A stretch of DNA of 32,839 nt from Deltaproteobacteria bacterium (GCA_016930835.1 JAFGGA010000092.1:1-32839); one strand, 5' to 3'. Positions 1 to 7,458 are shown, counted from the first letter of the stretch. Notes: generated by a model from the sequence alone, not told the origin. Program-made: numbers and translations.

Positions 1-122
1 AACGTTTCTGGATTCAAGCGATCAGCCGTCAGCTTTCAGTGGGCAGCCAAAGCATTTTTAAAACAGGTAGTTAGCTGATGGATGAATGGTCCAGCCAGAA
101 ATTGCGTATTTCTGGATGGACA
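1..122. repeat. Dispersed ~120-bp structured repeat, copy A
   Basis: This stretch aligns along its whole length, by eye at roughly 75-80% identity, with 4219-4341. Each copy begins with an AACGTTT(C/T)(C/T)GGAT block and ends with a similar TATTT(C/T)(C/T)GGATGGACA block. The 3' part of this copy forms a perfect 8-bp hairpin, CCAGAAAT (95-102) with ATTTCTGG (108-115), loop TGCGT. No coding capacity is apparent. It may extend beyond the window edge. It resembles a small non-autonomous element or intergenic repeat; I cannot name the family. Confidence 0.7.
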
Positions 123-660
123 CCATCCTTGTTTTTGGTTACGCGACTGTAAATGATCACCCCTGGTTTTTGCACGGTCATCCCGCGATTTGATCGCGGA
201 ATCCACAATTGGTTTGATTTTTCAAAGAGCTAAACTTTTACGAAAAACCTAACTTGTTGCAAAAAATGAAAATATCCCGAGCGTCGCGCTTTTGAGAGAA
301 TCACCGTTAAGTATGATCATCGGAAGATTCTTTATGAGGCTTAATAAATGCCAAACACCGGTGAAACTGTTTGCTTCAAAAGAGGAGACATTAAGATGGT
401 TGAAAGGTTTTGCGGAATAAAAGGGGACCATCTCCAATTTTTGTTCATCGATGATCCGGATTCGAGGGGCCCGGATACTTGATAACGGGTGTTGGATACC
501 GGCACATACGAATTGACATCAAAAAAGCGAATGATTTAAAATGATAAATATTATTCAGGGAACTCCCAAACCGCCACCATATATCATTGGATGATAGATG
601 TTTAGAACAGTACACTGGGATTTGTCGGGTAAACGTATTTCACGCATAAAAAGATAAGAT
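123..660. other. Intergenic region with palindrome; no convincing gene
   Basis: The region holds a GGATTCC-family palindrome at about 178-206. Its core is CCGCGAT (183-189) paired with ATCGCGG (193-199), so it belongs with the palindromes at 1713-1787, 8511-8625 and 10762-10814. A 44-codon plus-strand ORF from an ATG at 348 to the TGA at 480-482 has a weak GAGG eight bases upstream, but its product is not recognised. The rest is AT-rich and unexplained, and must contain the promoter for the gene at 661. Confidence 0.5.
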
Positions 661-1650
661 ATGTATAATGCCGATCCATCCGAGATTGAGAAATTTTTTT
701 TCCGGGATATTCATCCGCGGGTTCACATGGGCACGGCCAGTGATCGATATGCTGGATGGGTGGGCCAGATATACACGAAGGGCAAATACAACGTATCGTC
801 CAGAACGCATAAGGTGGGCGGCCAGTCCTTTGTAGAAGAGACCTTGCCTGTTGAAAGTGTTGTTGAATATTTCCAGCACTTCTCTGTCCTTGAGATCGAT
901 TTTACCTTTTATATGCCACTTCTGAGTAAGGACCTCAAACCAACCTCCAATTATAAAATATTACAGAGCTACAATAAATATCTGAAAAACGGCGATCGAA
1001 TAATCCTGAAGGTTCCACAAGTGATTTTTGCTCAAAAGATTTGGCAGAAAGGGAAGCAGGTTGAGAACCCCAATTATTTGAATGCGGAGATGTTCACCAA
1101 TCAATTCTATGACCCCGCTAATGCCATTCTGGGTGATAGACTCATCGGATTTATCTTTGAGCAGGAATATCAACGAAAGGCCGACAGGGTCTCACCCAAT
1201 CGATATGTAGAAGACCTTGATCGATTCATTGGTTCATTGCCAAAGGACAATCGGTATCATATTGAGACCAGGACGGATTATTATCATGTCAGTTCGTACT
1301 TTGAGATGCTGGACAGGCATGGTGTGGGGCATGTGTTATCCCACTGGACCTGGTTGCCGCCATTGAGAAAACAATTTATCAAGACAGGACAACAATTTTA
1401 CAATTCCGGGAAACATTGTATCATTAGACTCCTTACACCGCTTCGAAAAAATTTCAATGAATCGTATGCACAGGCCCACCCGTTTGATAATATCATCCCC
1501 GGGATGATGAATCAAGATATGATCGTTGAGACGGTTGAAATCGTGAAAACGGGAATAAGCAATGGTTTTGATGTAAATGTTATCGTGAATAACCGGGCCG
1601 GTGGAAACGCGCCTTTGATCGCAAGAGAGATCGCCGGTCATTTTATATAG
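661..1650 (+). CDS. DUF72 (YecE-like) family protein
   Basis: The 329-residue product matches the DUF72/YecE pattern, a TIM-barrel-like family of unknown biochemical role. Visible family features are an early MGTASDRYAGWVG segment, the LEIDFTFY segment where a strand would follow the YF..F motif, a central RIILKVPQVIF strand, and a C-terminal NNRAGGNAPLIAREIA, which corresponds to the usual NNH..GQAP.NA motif. It is slightly longer than the typical 240-300 residues. There is no signal peptide, so it is probably cytoplasmic. The ATG at 661 lacks a strong Shine-Dalgarno sequence; only an A/G-rich tract precedes it, so the start is moderately uncertain. It stands alone between repeat-rich gaps. 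The family assignment is from recognition; the function remains unknown. Confidence 0.72.
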   Translation: MYNADPSEIEKFFFRDIHPRVHMGTASDRYAGWVGQIYTKGKYNVSSRTHKVGGQSFVEETLPVESVVEYFQHFSVLEIDFTFYMPLLSKDLKPTSNYKILQSYNKYLKNGDRIILKVPQVIFAQKIWQKGKQVENPNYLNAEMFTNQFYDPANAILGDRLIGFIFEQEYQRKADRVSPNRYVEDLDRFIGSLPKDNRYHIETRTDYYHVSSYFEMLDRHGVGHVLSHWTWLPPLRKQFIKTGQQFYNSGKHCIIRLLTPLRKNFNESYAQAHPFDNIIPGMMNQDMIVETVEIVKTGISNGFDVNVIVNNRAGGNAPLIAREIAGHFI

Positions 1651-1712
1651 CGGATGAATAGAGATGCCGAGTTTTTGTTAAGGGCCTCAAAATAGAATAA
1701 ACATAAAAGCCC

Positions 1713-1787
1713 TGGATTCCCAAGCAAGTCTGGAATGACAAAGCACTTTCTCCCTGAACCGTCACCCCGGCGGAAGCAGGGGATTCA
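1713..1787. repeat. Head-to-head pair of GGATTCC...GGAATGAC palindromic units
   Basis: The first unit runs from TGGATTCC (1713) to GGAATGAC (ending 1739). The second is in the opposite orientation, from GTCACCCC (1761) to GGGGATTCA (ending 1787). The arrangement of two inverted units separated by a short spacer matches that at 8483-8646. Units of this type are common between genes in many proteobacterial genomes. Confidence 0.6.
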
Positions 1788-1990
1788 GAAAAGATAAACT
1801 TTCAGGCAAGCGGGATGTCTATTCAATGATCAGAATTTTAATAAAAGCAAAAAAGGCGGAGGTGGACATTACATTCAGGGCCGGAAAAGGCGATCAAGCA
1901 TCACCACAAATATAGGCGGGCATGCAGTTAACCGCCTCAGGCGGAAGAAACGTCTAATCACGCCAGGTGGTGAAACATCGAATCAATAAA

Positions 1991-2046
1991 CCTAAACCCT
2001 AAACCCTGAATCATGAACCCTGACCTTTGTGCCATGCGCCTTGCGC
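1991..2046. repeat. Degenerate 7-bp tandem array (eight heptads)
   Basis: Read in steps of seven from 1991 the units are CCTAAAC, CCTAAAC, CCTGAAT, CATGAAC, CCTGACC, TTTGTGC, CATGCGC and CTTGCGC. They drift gradually from CCTAAAC to C(A/T)TGCGC. The last three units, reverse complemented, share a 20-base identity with the array just after mutS at 25908-25927. The array sits in the probable 5' leader of the molybdopterin gene. The pattern recalls the heptanucleotide repeats described in cyanobacteria; that comparison is an analogy only. Confidence 0.7.
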
Positions 2047-2054
2047 GCTTTTAT

Positions 2055-2060
2055 AGGAGG
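2055..2060 (+). promoter_or_regulatory. Ribosome-binding site deciding the start at 2068
   Basis: AGGAGG lies seven bases before the ATG at 2068-2070. This favours that start over the in-frame GTG at 2029, whose extra 13 residues would be encoded by the heptad array. Confidence 0.85.
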
Positions 2061-2067
2061 ACAATCC

Positions 2068-4182
2068 ATGGTTGATAATCAAGAGACAAAAATAGTCCGG
2101 ACGGTTTGCAGGGAGTGTTATTCAGCCTGCGGTATGCTGGCTTACGTGCAGAACGGCCGGTTGGTCAAATTAGAGGCGGATCCCCGGTCTCCGAGGACCC
2201 GAGACGGGCTGTGCTGGAAGATCCAGGCAAGCATCGAGCGGCTTTATCATCCCGATCGTTTGCATTACCCGTTGAAAAGGATCGGGGAGAGGGGTGAGGG
2301 CAAATGGCAGCGGATCACCTGGGATGAGGCCCTGGATACCATTGCCCTAAAGTTCAATGAGATAAAAGATGTATCCGGGCCGGAATATGTGGCCTTTATC
2401 AAGGGCCGATATGACAGGCGCTGTGACCTGGTTTCACGCATGGGAAATAGCTTCGGCACCCCCAATATCATTGGCATCGATAACACGTGCTATATCCCAA
2501 GCGCCTCAGGCAGGCTGATGACCTACGGGTTCGACGGCAGGCCTGATTTTTCAGGTTCTCCCGATTGTATCATGCTCTGGGGGAGGGAGATCGGGCCGCC
2601 GATCCAACCGGGAACCAAATTCATTGTGGTTAACGCGATCCGAACGGAGGCGGCGAAAAAGGCCGATCTATGGCTTCAACCCCGGCCGGCGACAGACCTG
2701 GCCCTGGCCCTTGGAATCCTGAACGTGATCGTCAATGAAAGGCTTTATGATCAGGATTTCGTGGATGAGTGGACCGTCGGGTTTGAAAAAATGGCGGCAC
2801 ATGTCCAACAATATTCGCCCGAGAAGGTGGCCAAAATCACATGGGTCCCTGCAGAAAAGATCGTTGAAGCGGCGAGGGTCTTTGCCGGCTCCCGGTATGC
2901 TTGTCTCCAGACCGGTAACGCCAGCGAGGATACCTTTAACAGCACGCAGTTCGCCAGGGCCATATCCATTATCCAGGCGATTTGCGGTCAACTGGACATC
3001 CCGGGGGGGACGGTTCAGGCCATGGACGGTCCCATCGACCGGGAAGGCAAGGCTCGGGATGTCTTGTGGGACTTGCTCCCCCCCGAACAGAGGGCAAAAA
3101 GACTGGGGGCGGAAAACGCCCATTTCCCGGCTGATCCGCTTTGGGAACCTATCGCCAACAAACCAGCCGAATTGCAGTCCCAATACCTTGTACGATCCAT
3201 CCTGGAGGGGAAACCTTATGAGGTCAAGGGGGCCTTTATCATCGGGTGCAATCCGGTGATGACCTGGAGTCATTCCATGCGGGCCTTTGACGCCCTTAAG
3301 AGGATCGGTTTTCTGGCCGTAGCGGACCTTTGCATCACGCCCTCGGCCTTTCTTGCGGATATTATTTTACCGAGCGCGTCCCCGCTCGAAGCCGATGCCG
3401 TTGCGGTCAACGGGCTTGGGATGGGAGACACCTATTTGCAGGCACAGCAGAAGGTAGTACAGATAGGGGAGTGCCGTAGCGACCTTGAGATCATCATATC
3501 ACTGGCCAACCGATTGGGATTGGGCCGATATTTCTGGAAGGATCTCCATACCTACCTGGATGCGTATCTGGCGGAAACCGGGATCACCTTTGATGAGCTC
3601 AGACGAAGGAACCATATGGTTTCTTCCGGTATGGGATACCGGAAATATCTCAAAACGGGTTTTAATACGCCTTCCGGAAAGGTGGAGATCTATTCAAGCC
3701 TTTGTGAAAAATGGGGATATGAGCCATTGCCGTCCTATTATGAACCCCGTGAAACCATTGTAAGCGCCCCCGAAATGGTGGATGAATTTCCCCTGATCCT
3801 GACCAGCGCTCATGATAAGATCTTTGTTCATTCACAGGACAGGCACCTGGATGTCCTGCGAAGGCGAAACCCACGCCCGCTGGTGATGATTCACCCGGAT
3901 ACCGCGGCCGGACTGGGTATTCAGGAAGGGGATGAGGTGTTTATTGAAAACAGGCGGGGAAGGATCAAACAGACGGCAACCCTGGGCGAGGATGTCGATC
4001 CCCGGGTGGTCAGTGTCGCCTATGGATGGTGGCTTCCTGAAAAAGGCCCTTCAGGGGAATATGGATGGGTCGAGGCCAATATCAACATCCTGACGGATGA
4101 CGCGCCACCCTACAGCCCTGAAATCGGATCCCCTTCCATGAGGGGGTTTTTGTGCAAGGTTTACAAGGTGGGAGGGACTTGA
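2068..4182 (+). CDS. Molybdopterin oxidoreductase (DMSO reductase family), single subunit
   Basis: The 704-residue product has the DMSO-reductase-family layout. An N-terminal [4Fe-4S] site is formed by Cys14, Cys17, Cys21 and Cys49 (CX2CX3CX27C). It is followed by the Mo/W-bis-MGD domains (EYVAFIKGRY, NTCYIPSASGR, IIGCNPVMTWSH, ADIILPSASPLEAD) and the C-terminal dinucleotide-binding domain from about residue 570. Cys141 is the likely metal ligand, placed as in formate/acetylene-type Cys-ligated members. There is no twin-arginine signal, so it should be cytoplasmic. No iron-sulfur or membrane partner subunit is adjacent. Acetylene hydratase is a relative of this layout, but the Asp that follows the second cluster Cys there is Tyr18 here, so that activity is not supported. 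The substrate is unknown. The convergent NTF2-like/CMD-like operon is its nearest metabolic neighbour. Confidence 0.88.
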   Translation: MVDNQETKIVRTVCRECYSACGMLAYVQNGRLVKLEADPRSPRTRDGLCWKIQASIERLYHPDRLHYPLKRIGERGEGKWQRITWDEALDTIALKFNEIKDVSGPEYVAFIKGRYDRRCDLVSRMGNSFGTPNIIGIDNTCYIPSASGRLMTYGFDGRPDFSGSPDCIMLWGREIGPPIQPGTKFIVVNAIRTEAAKKADLWLQPRPATDLALALGILNVIVNERLYDQDFVDEWTVGFEKMAAHVQQYSPEKVAKITWVPAEKIVEAARVFAGSRYACLQTGNASEDTFNSTQFARAISIIQAICGQLDIPGGTVQAMDGPIDREGKARDVLWDLLPPEQRAKRLGAENAHFPADPLWEPIANKPAELQSQYLVRSILEGKPYEVKGAFIIGCNPVMTWSHSMRAFDALKRIGFLAVADLCITPSAFLADIILPSASPLEADAVAVNGLGMGDTYLQAQQKVVQIGECRSDLEIIISLANRLGLGRYFWKDLHTYLDAYLAETGITFDELRRRNHMVSSGMGYRKYLKTGFNTPSGKVEIYSSLCEKWGYEPLPSYYEPRETIVSAPEMVDEFPLILTSAHDKIFVHSQDRHLDVLRRRNPRPLVMIHPDTAAGLGIQEGDEVFIENRRGRIKQTATLGEDVDPRVVSVAYGWWLPEKGPSGEYGWVEANINILTDDAPPYSPEIGSPSMRGFLCKVYKVGGT

Positions 4183-4218
4183 TTTGGGAATGCCCTAGGT
4201 AGTGTTGATCCACAAATT

Positions 4219-4341
4219 AACGTTTCCGGATACAAGCGATTAATCGTCGGATTTCAGCGGTCAGCCAATGTTTTTCAAAACAAGTGGTTAGCTGATGGCT
4301 GAACGCTCCATTCAGAAATTACTTATTTCCGGATGGACAAT
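4219..4341. repeat. Dispersed ~120-bp structured repeat, copy B
   Basis: This is the second copy of the element at 1-122. It lies in the 168-base gap between the convergent molybdopterin and NTF2-like genes. It can form a stem of AGCGGTCAGCCA (4256-4267) with TGGCTGAACGCT (4296-4307), 11 of 12 pairs, and a second of CAGAAAT (4313-4319) with ATTTCCG (4325-4331). The end blocks read TTTCCGGAT in this copy and TTTCTGGAT in copy A, at both ends in each, so the two ends of each copy have changed together. It could act as a transcription barrier between the convergent genes; this is inference. Confidence 0.7.
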
Positions 4342-4350
4342 GCCACCTGT

Positions 4351-5040
4351 TCATTCTGTTTTAGGAGCCTCTGTCATTATCCTAAGGTCTGAATTTCGAC
4401 CCCTTTCAGACGTCTCTTTGCCGGTTACAGGATGCCTGTAATGGAAGGGACAGATATACCCTGAGGGGTATCTGGGGCTGAATGTTCGCGGGATATCGGC
4501 CTCAGGGGGAGTGAAGTTCGACAGGGAATAGGTTTTAACGGCACGTTCAGGTGCGACCCAACCCACCGCCGGTGAACCGGTATAGAGCTGGTCGAACCGG
4601 AGTTTTTCAAACTTCCATACGTTGTCTTCTTGGATATATTCGGCCATGTATATCCCGCCCATAAAGGCTTCCCGCACACCACTATCCCCGGGGATGGCCA
4701 CGGCACCGAATCCATACCACCGACCCTTTGCCCGCTTACCGTCCGGATCAACAGTGATAATACCGGATAGCTGCATTACCTGATGGAGAAATTCCGGATT
4801 GTTATTGTCGTGGCGCTCGAAATATCTTCTGACCCCTTCCTTCCCCAAATATGTGCCTGCGGCCAGGGTCAAGGAGACATCCGGATCATCGGCAAAAAGA
4901 TCGATGATCTCCGGTGCCATCCAGTGCTCGATGTAATAGCCATAGGCCTTCTGAAGGTTTTTGATAAGCTCGATATCCCGCAGTTCCCTTAGCTCATTTT
5001 CCAATTTCTCTATCCGTTCCAATAATTCTTCTTCGCTCAT
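4351..5040 (-). CDS. NTF2-like / SnoaL-like domain protein
   Basis: The product has 229 residues from the chosen start. A short charged coiled-coil-like helix (EEELLERIEKLENELREL) is followed by an NTF2/SnoaL-type alpha+beta cone fold: IKNLQKAYGYYIEHW.APEIIDLFADDPDVS, then GTYLGKEGVRRYFERH, then a beta-rich part ending in VWKFEKLRFDQLY. Related proteins bind or isomerise small hydrophobic or aromatic compounds, but no catalytic residues can be assigned here. Two in-frame ATGs exist, at 5046 and 5040. A GGGGGA tract (5047-5053) abuts the first and is six bases from the second, so 5040 is preferred. It is the second gene of an operon, 39 bases after the CMD-like gene. The C-terminal ~70 residues are rich in Pro and Ser and extend beyond the usual domain. 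Confidence 0.75.
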   Translation of the reverse strand: MSEEELLERIEKLENELRELRDIELIKNLQKAYGYYIEHWMAPEIIDLFADDPDVSLTLAAGTYLGKEGVRRYFERHDNNNPEFLHQVMQLSGIITVDPDGKRAKGRWYGFGAVAIPGDSGVREAFMGGIYMAEYIQEDNVWKFEKLRFDQLYTGSPAVGWVAPERAVKTYSLSNFTPPEADIPRTFSPRYPSGYICPFHYRHPVTGKETSERGRNSDLRIMTEAPKTE

Positions 5041-5079
5041 GATCATTCCCCCGTTCAGATTGAATATGAAAAACGCAGC

Positions 5080-5379
5080 CTAAAACATGCCATCCAACGC
5101 CCGTGCCGCAACGTATACACATCCAACCCCGCTTATATACTTAGCGACTCGCACTGTCTCCATAATCTCCTCTTTAGTTGCCCCGGCATGTATTGCCGCC
5201 CGGGCAAGAGATCTCACCCCATCAACTGTGCCGTGGGAGGCATCCAGGGCCAGTGCAATCAGTATCTTGGTCTTTGCCGGTAAGGCCCCATCATTAAGGG
5301 CCAGCGCCTTGGTATCATTGACATTTTTTAACAGTGCCGGATCTAGCTTTTCAATAATCTTTAAAGGATTTTCAGGCAT
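5080..5379 (-). CDS. Carboxymuconolactone-decarboxylase-like protein lacking redox cysteines
   Basis: The product has 99 residues and covers a single AhpD/CMD-type helical domain. The family signature around AGATKEEIMETVRVAKYISG is clear. AhpD-type members have CxxC plus a His just before this segment; aligned here, both Cys and the His are replaced (T, G and L in HGTVDGVRSLARA). Peroxidase or thiol-redox activity is therefore unlikely, and the protein may be a decarboxylase-like or binding member. The start at 5379 has GGAGG (5385-5389) five bases upstream, better than the upstream in-frame ATG at 5391. It is the first gene of an operon with the NTF2-like gene. A perfect hairpin at 5418-5439 lies in its leader or promoter. 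Confidence 0.8.
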   Translation of the reverse strand: MPENPLKIIEKLDPALLKNVNDTKALALNDGALPAKTKILIALALDASHGTVDGVRSLARAAIHAGATKEEIMETVRVAKYISGVGCVYVAARALDGMF

Positions 5380-5813
5380 AATAACCTCCATTCATTTTTT
5401 GTGATAAGGATCAAATGCTACCGTCCAACGAGACGGTAGAATAATGTCATTTCGAGCCCGCGATGAGCTCGGTGGAGTAGGTGTTAGCCGAGAAGCCTTG
5501 TTTTATGAATGATCGATGTTTAATGATTTCTCTGTGCCCCCGGGATCTCTGTGGTGAGGAAGAAAGACCCAATTATTTCCTTTGACACCAGAATTGTCAA
5601 TATAAGTTGTCCAACCGACCCATATCGTGGAAAGAAGCCTTTTAATATGTTAATTATTGCAATTATGGTGGTTGCTTGATATTAGTTCGTGTAAAGTAGA
5701 CATAAAAAGGTAATCTATTTATTGATTGTCTTTTGGCGTATCATTCAATTCATGGAGATTTGCAGAGTTATATAATTATTCGCTATCTGCTTTAGCATAA
5801 AAAGGAGAGCCTG
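5380..5813. other. Divergent intergenic region between the CMD-like gene and the decayed toxin-antitoxin pair
   Basis: No gene is seen. Near the CMD-like start there is a perfect hairpin (5418-5439). It is followed by a GTCATTTCGAGC-type intergenic repeat at about 5447-5540, which ends in matching GAGAA/TTCTC blocks. The stretch 5590-5800 is AT-rich and presumably carries the old promoter for the plus-strand antitoxin. AAGGAG precedes the ATG at 5814. Confidence 0.45.
5418..5439 (-). promoter_or_regulatory. Perfect hairpin/operator-like palindrome upstream of the CMD-like operon
   Basis: CTACCGTC (5418-5425) pairs perfectly with GACGGTAG (5432-5439) around a six-base loop, 39-60 bases upstream of the CMD-like start. 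It has no following T-run on either strand, so it does not look like an intrinsic terminator. It could be a repressor operator or an mRNA leader hairpin. Confidence 0.4.
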
Positions 5814-6026
5814 ATGACAACCTTGGAAAAGATCATTGAAAATTTAAAGACCATGCCGGAGTCGGCTGAGGCAGAAGTTCTGGATTATGCTGAATATCTA
5901 ATATTCAAAGAGGGCCTTGAAGACGAAAGTTACAGGTGGAGTGAGTTCTCTTTGGATTCGGCCATGCATGGTGTTGCAGAAGAACCAAGTCCATAGGAGG
6001 TCGAAGATATTAAGGAGAAGTTCTAA
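5814..6026 (+). pseudogene. DUF2281-type antitoxin gene interrupted by an amber codon
   Basis: The open part (5814-5996, 60 codons) starts MTTLEKIIENLKTMPE and contains AEVLDYAEYL and WSEFSLDSAMHG, the pattern of DUF2281 antitoxins paired with PemK/MazF-like toxins. A TAG at 5994-5996 follows SP, where family members usually have a Tyr or similar residue. The frame then continues EVEDIKEKF to TAA at 6024-6026, which matches the expected acidic tail (xxEDIKExF). The break is therefore probably a single nonsense change. AAGGAG precedes the start. The last A of the TAA is the first base of the toxin ATG (TAATG), the usual coupled arrangement. Whether the truncated 60-residue form still folds is unknown. 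Confidence 0.65.
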
Positions 6027-6218
6027 TGATCCGGGAACGGCAGGTTGTCCTATTTCAATTTCCCCGGACAAACCAAACAGATGGTGAGTTGCGTCCTGCC
6101 CGCGTGATCCAAAAGGTCTTCTGTCTTCAAGAGGATTGGCTGATTGGCAAATAACAAATCGCTCCATCAAATAGCTGAAACGTCTAATAGGCTCAACCAT
6201 TCGGTGAATGTATTATGA
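6026..6218 (+). pseudogene. Remnant of a PemK/MazF-like toxin gene
   Basis: From the ATG at 6026, coupled to the antitoxin stop, 42 codons read MIRERQVVLFQFPRTNQ, GELRPARVIQK and EDWLIGK, then stop at 6152-6154. This corresponds to the N-terminal third of PemK/MazF-like endoribonucleases (x-D-I-V-L-F-x-F-P, KLRPALVI, DDWLI). The full proteins have about 110-120 residues. After the stop, the +1 frame reads KSLHQIAETSNRL and runs to TGA at 6216-6218. SLHQ resembles the family's next block (SSQLHQ), so a frameshift plus internal or C-terminal loss is likely. The first block normally has Asp where Gln6 stands here. The toxin should be inactive. Confidence 0.65.
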
Positions 6219-6276
6219 AAGAGTATATAGAAGATATCAAGGAATGAATTTGAATTTACAAGACAAGGAGAAGCTG

Positions 6277-7458
6277 ATGTCAACAAAATTAGATAATAGT
6301 ATTGTATTTTATGCAGCAGGGGATATTGCCCCGTATCGAGAGGATCTAGACACCATTTTCCGGCATGTCAAACCGGTCATTGAAAAGGGTGATCTTGCAT
6401 TTTGCCAGTTGGAGTCATTGATCTCAGATAGGGGTATCCGCCTCCCTCATCGAAATCCCGTTGCTATTGTGGACGGCAAGCCGTTCATGCACGAGGATGT
6501 GTATCTGGGAAAAGCGATTAAAAATGCCGGTTTCACTGTGGTTTCATTTGCAGGCAATCATTGTCTGGATTTAGGGGACGATGCGTTTTTCGATACGATC
6601 AATGCCGTTAAAAAAGAGGGCATGTACATGATCGGTGTCGGTGCCAATATTGAAGAGGCCAGAAAGCCGGCCATTGTTGAACGCAAAGGCACCAAAATCG
6701 CCTTTCTCGCCTATAACTCCATATTACCTCCGGGCTACTGGGCAACACCTAAAAAACCGGGATGTGCACCCCTACGAGGCATTACCGTATACACGCCCCT
6801 GGAACCTGATCAACCCGGAAGGCCCGCGAAGGTACTGACATATCCCAATCGTGAGGACCTGCAGGCCATGATAGCCGATATCGAAAAGATCAGGGGTCAG
6901 GCCGATATCGTTATTGTTTCCCAACACTGTGGGATACATTTTGTTCCTGCGGTTATTGCGGACTACCAGAAAGATCTGGCCCATGCGGCTATTGATTCGG
7001 GCGCCGATCTTGTCTTACAGCACCATTCCCATATTTTAAAAGGTATTGAAGTATACAAAGGAAAGGTTATTTTTTACAGTCTCGGTAATTTCGCGCTGGA
7101 ACTGCCGTACAATAAAGAGTTTCACAAAAAGCCGCCCAATCTGGAAGAGGTGTCAAGGTGGGAGATGTTTCCGGAGTACCTTCCCTGGGCAAAATACGAT
7201 CCGTCCTGTCCCTCATTTCCATTTCATCCGGAGGCCCGCCTAACCCTGATGGTGAAATGCATCATGCATGATAAACAAATCCAAAAGGTGGCGTTCCTGC
7301 CGGTATATCTAAATAATCAAGCTGAACCAGAGATCCAAAAAAGGAATGACAAAAGATTTAATGAAATCATCACATATATTGAAGATATTTCCAGGCGTGA
7401 AAAAATAGCGACAAAATATTCGGTATCTGGAGATGAAGTAATCATTATCGATAACTAA
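6277..7458 (+). CDS. CapA-family (PGA_cap) metallophosphatase-like protein
   Basis: The 393-residue product has the PGA_cap/CapA calcineurin-like layout: AAGDIAP at residues 14-20, CQLESLISD (the NxE-type block), FAGNHCLDLG, SQHCGIHFVP, a DLVLQHHSH metal-binding block and FYSLGNF. Related proteins are linked to polyglutamate or exopolymer synthesis and to other secreted polymers. The asparagine of the usual NLE is Gln-Leu-Glu here. No signal peptide or membrane segment is seen, unlike membrane-anchored CapA, so a cytoplasmic role is possible. The ATG at 6277 has AAGGAG (6265-6270) six bases upstream and is preferred to the in-frame ATG at 6208, which overlaps the toxin remnant. No capBC partners are nearby. 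The substrate is unknown. Confidence 0.8.
   Translation: MSTKLDNSIVFYAAGDIAPYREDLDTIFRHVKPVIEKGDLAFCQLESLISDRGIRLPHRNPVAIVDGKPFMHEDVYLGKAIKNAGFTVVSFAGNHCLDLGDDAFFDTINAVKKEGMYMIGVGANIEEARKPAIVERKGTKIAFLAYNSILPPGYWATPKKPGCAPLRGITVYTPLEPDQPGRPAKVLTYPNREDLQAMIADIEKIRGQADIVIVSQHCGIHFVPAVIADYQKDLAHAAIDSGADLVLQHHSHILKGIEVYKGKVIFYSLGNFALELPYNKEFHKKPPNLEEVSRWEMFPEYLPWAKYDPSCPSFPFHPEARLTLMVKCIMHDKQIQKVAFLPVYLNNQAEPEIQKRNDKRFNEIITYIEDISRREKIATKYSVSGDEVIIIDN

Larger units (their letters stand above)
1651..2067. other. Repeat-rich intergenic region and leader of the molybdopterin gene
   Basis: No gene is seen. The region contains a head-to-head pair of GGATTCC-type palindromes (1713-1787), a perfect CCGCC-TCA-GGCGG hairpin near 1930-1950, and a degenerate heptad array (1991-2046) that ends nine bases before the AGGAGG ribosome-binding site of the next gene. 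The promoter of that gene probably lies in or upstream of these repeats; no clear -35/-10 pair could be picked. Confidence 0.55.

Noticed and set aside
249-437. Minus-strand 62-codon ORF
   Set aside because: No ribosome-binding site or recognisable domain was seen, and it lies in a repeat-bearing intergenic region.
348-482. Plus-strand 44-codon ORF with a weak GAGG upstream
   Set aside because: The product is not recognised and the ORF is short; kept only as a note in the intergenic entry.
2029-2067. GTG start adding 13 residues to the molybdopterin enzyme
   Set aside because: The added codons are the heptad repeat and its flank, and a strong AGGAGG is correctly placed for the ATG at 2068.
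2068-4182. Acetylene hydratase assignment
   Set aside because: The layout and Cys ligand are similar, but the Asp after the second cluster Cys in acetylene hydratase is Tyr18 here, so the specific activity is not supported.
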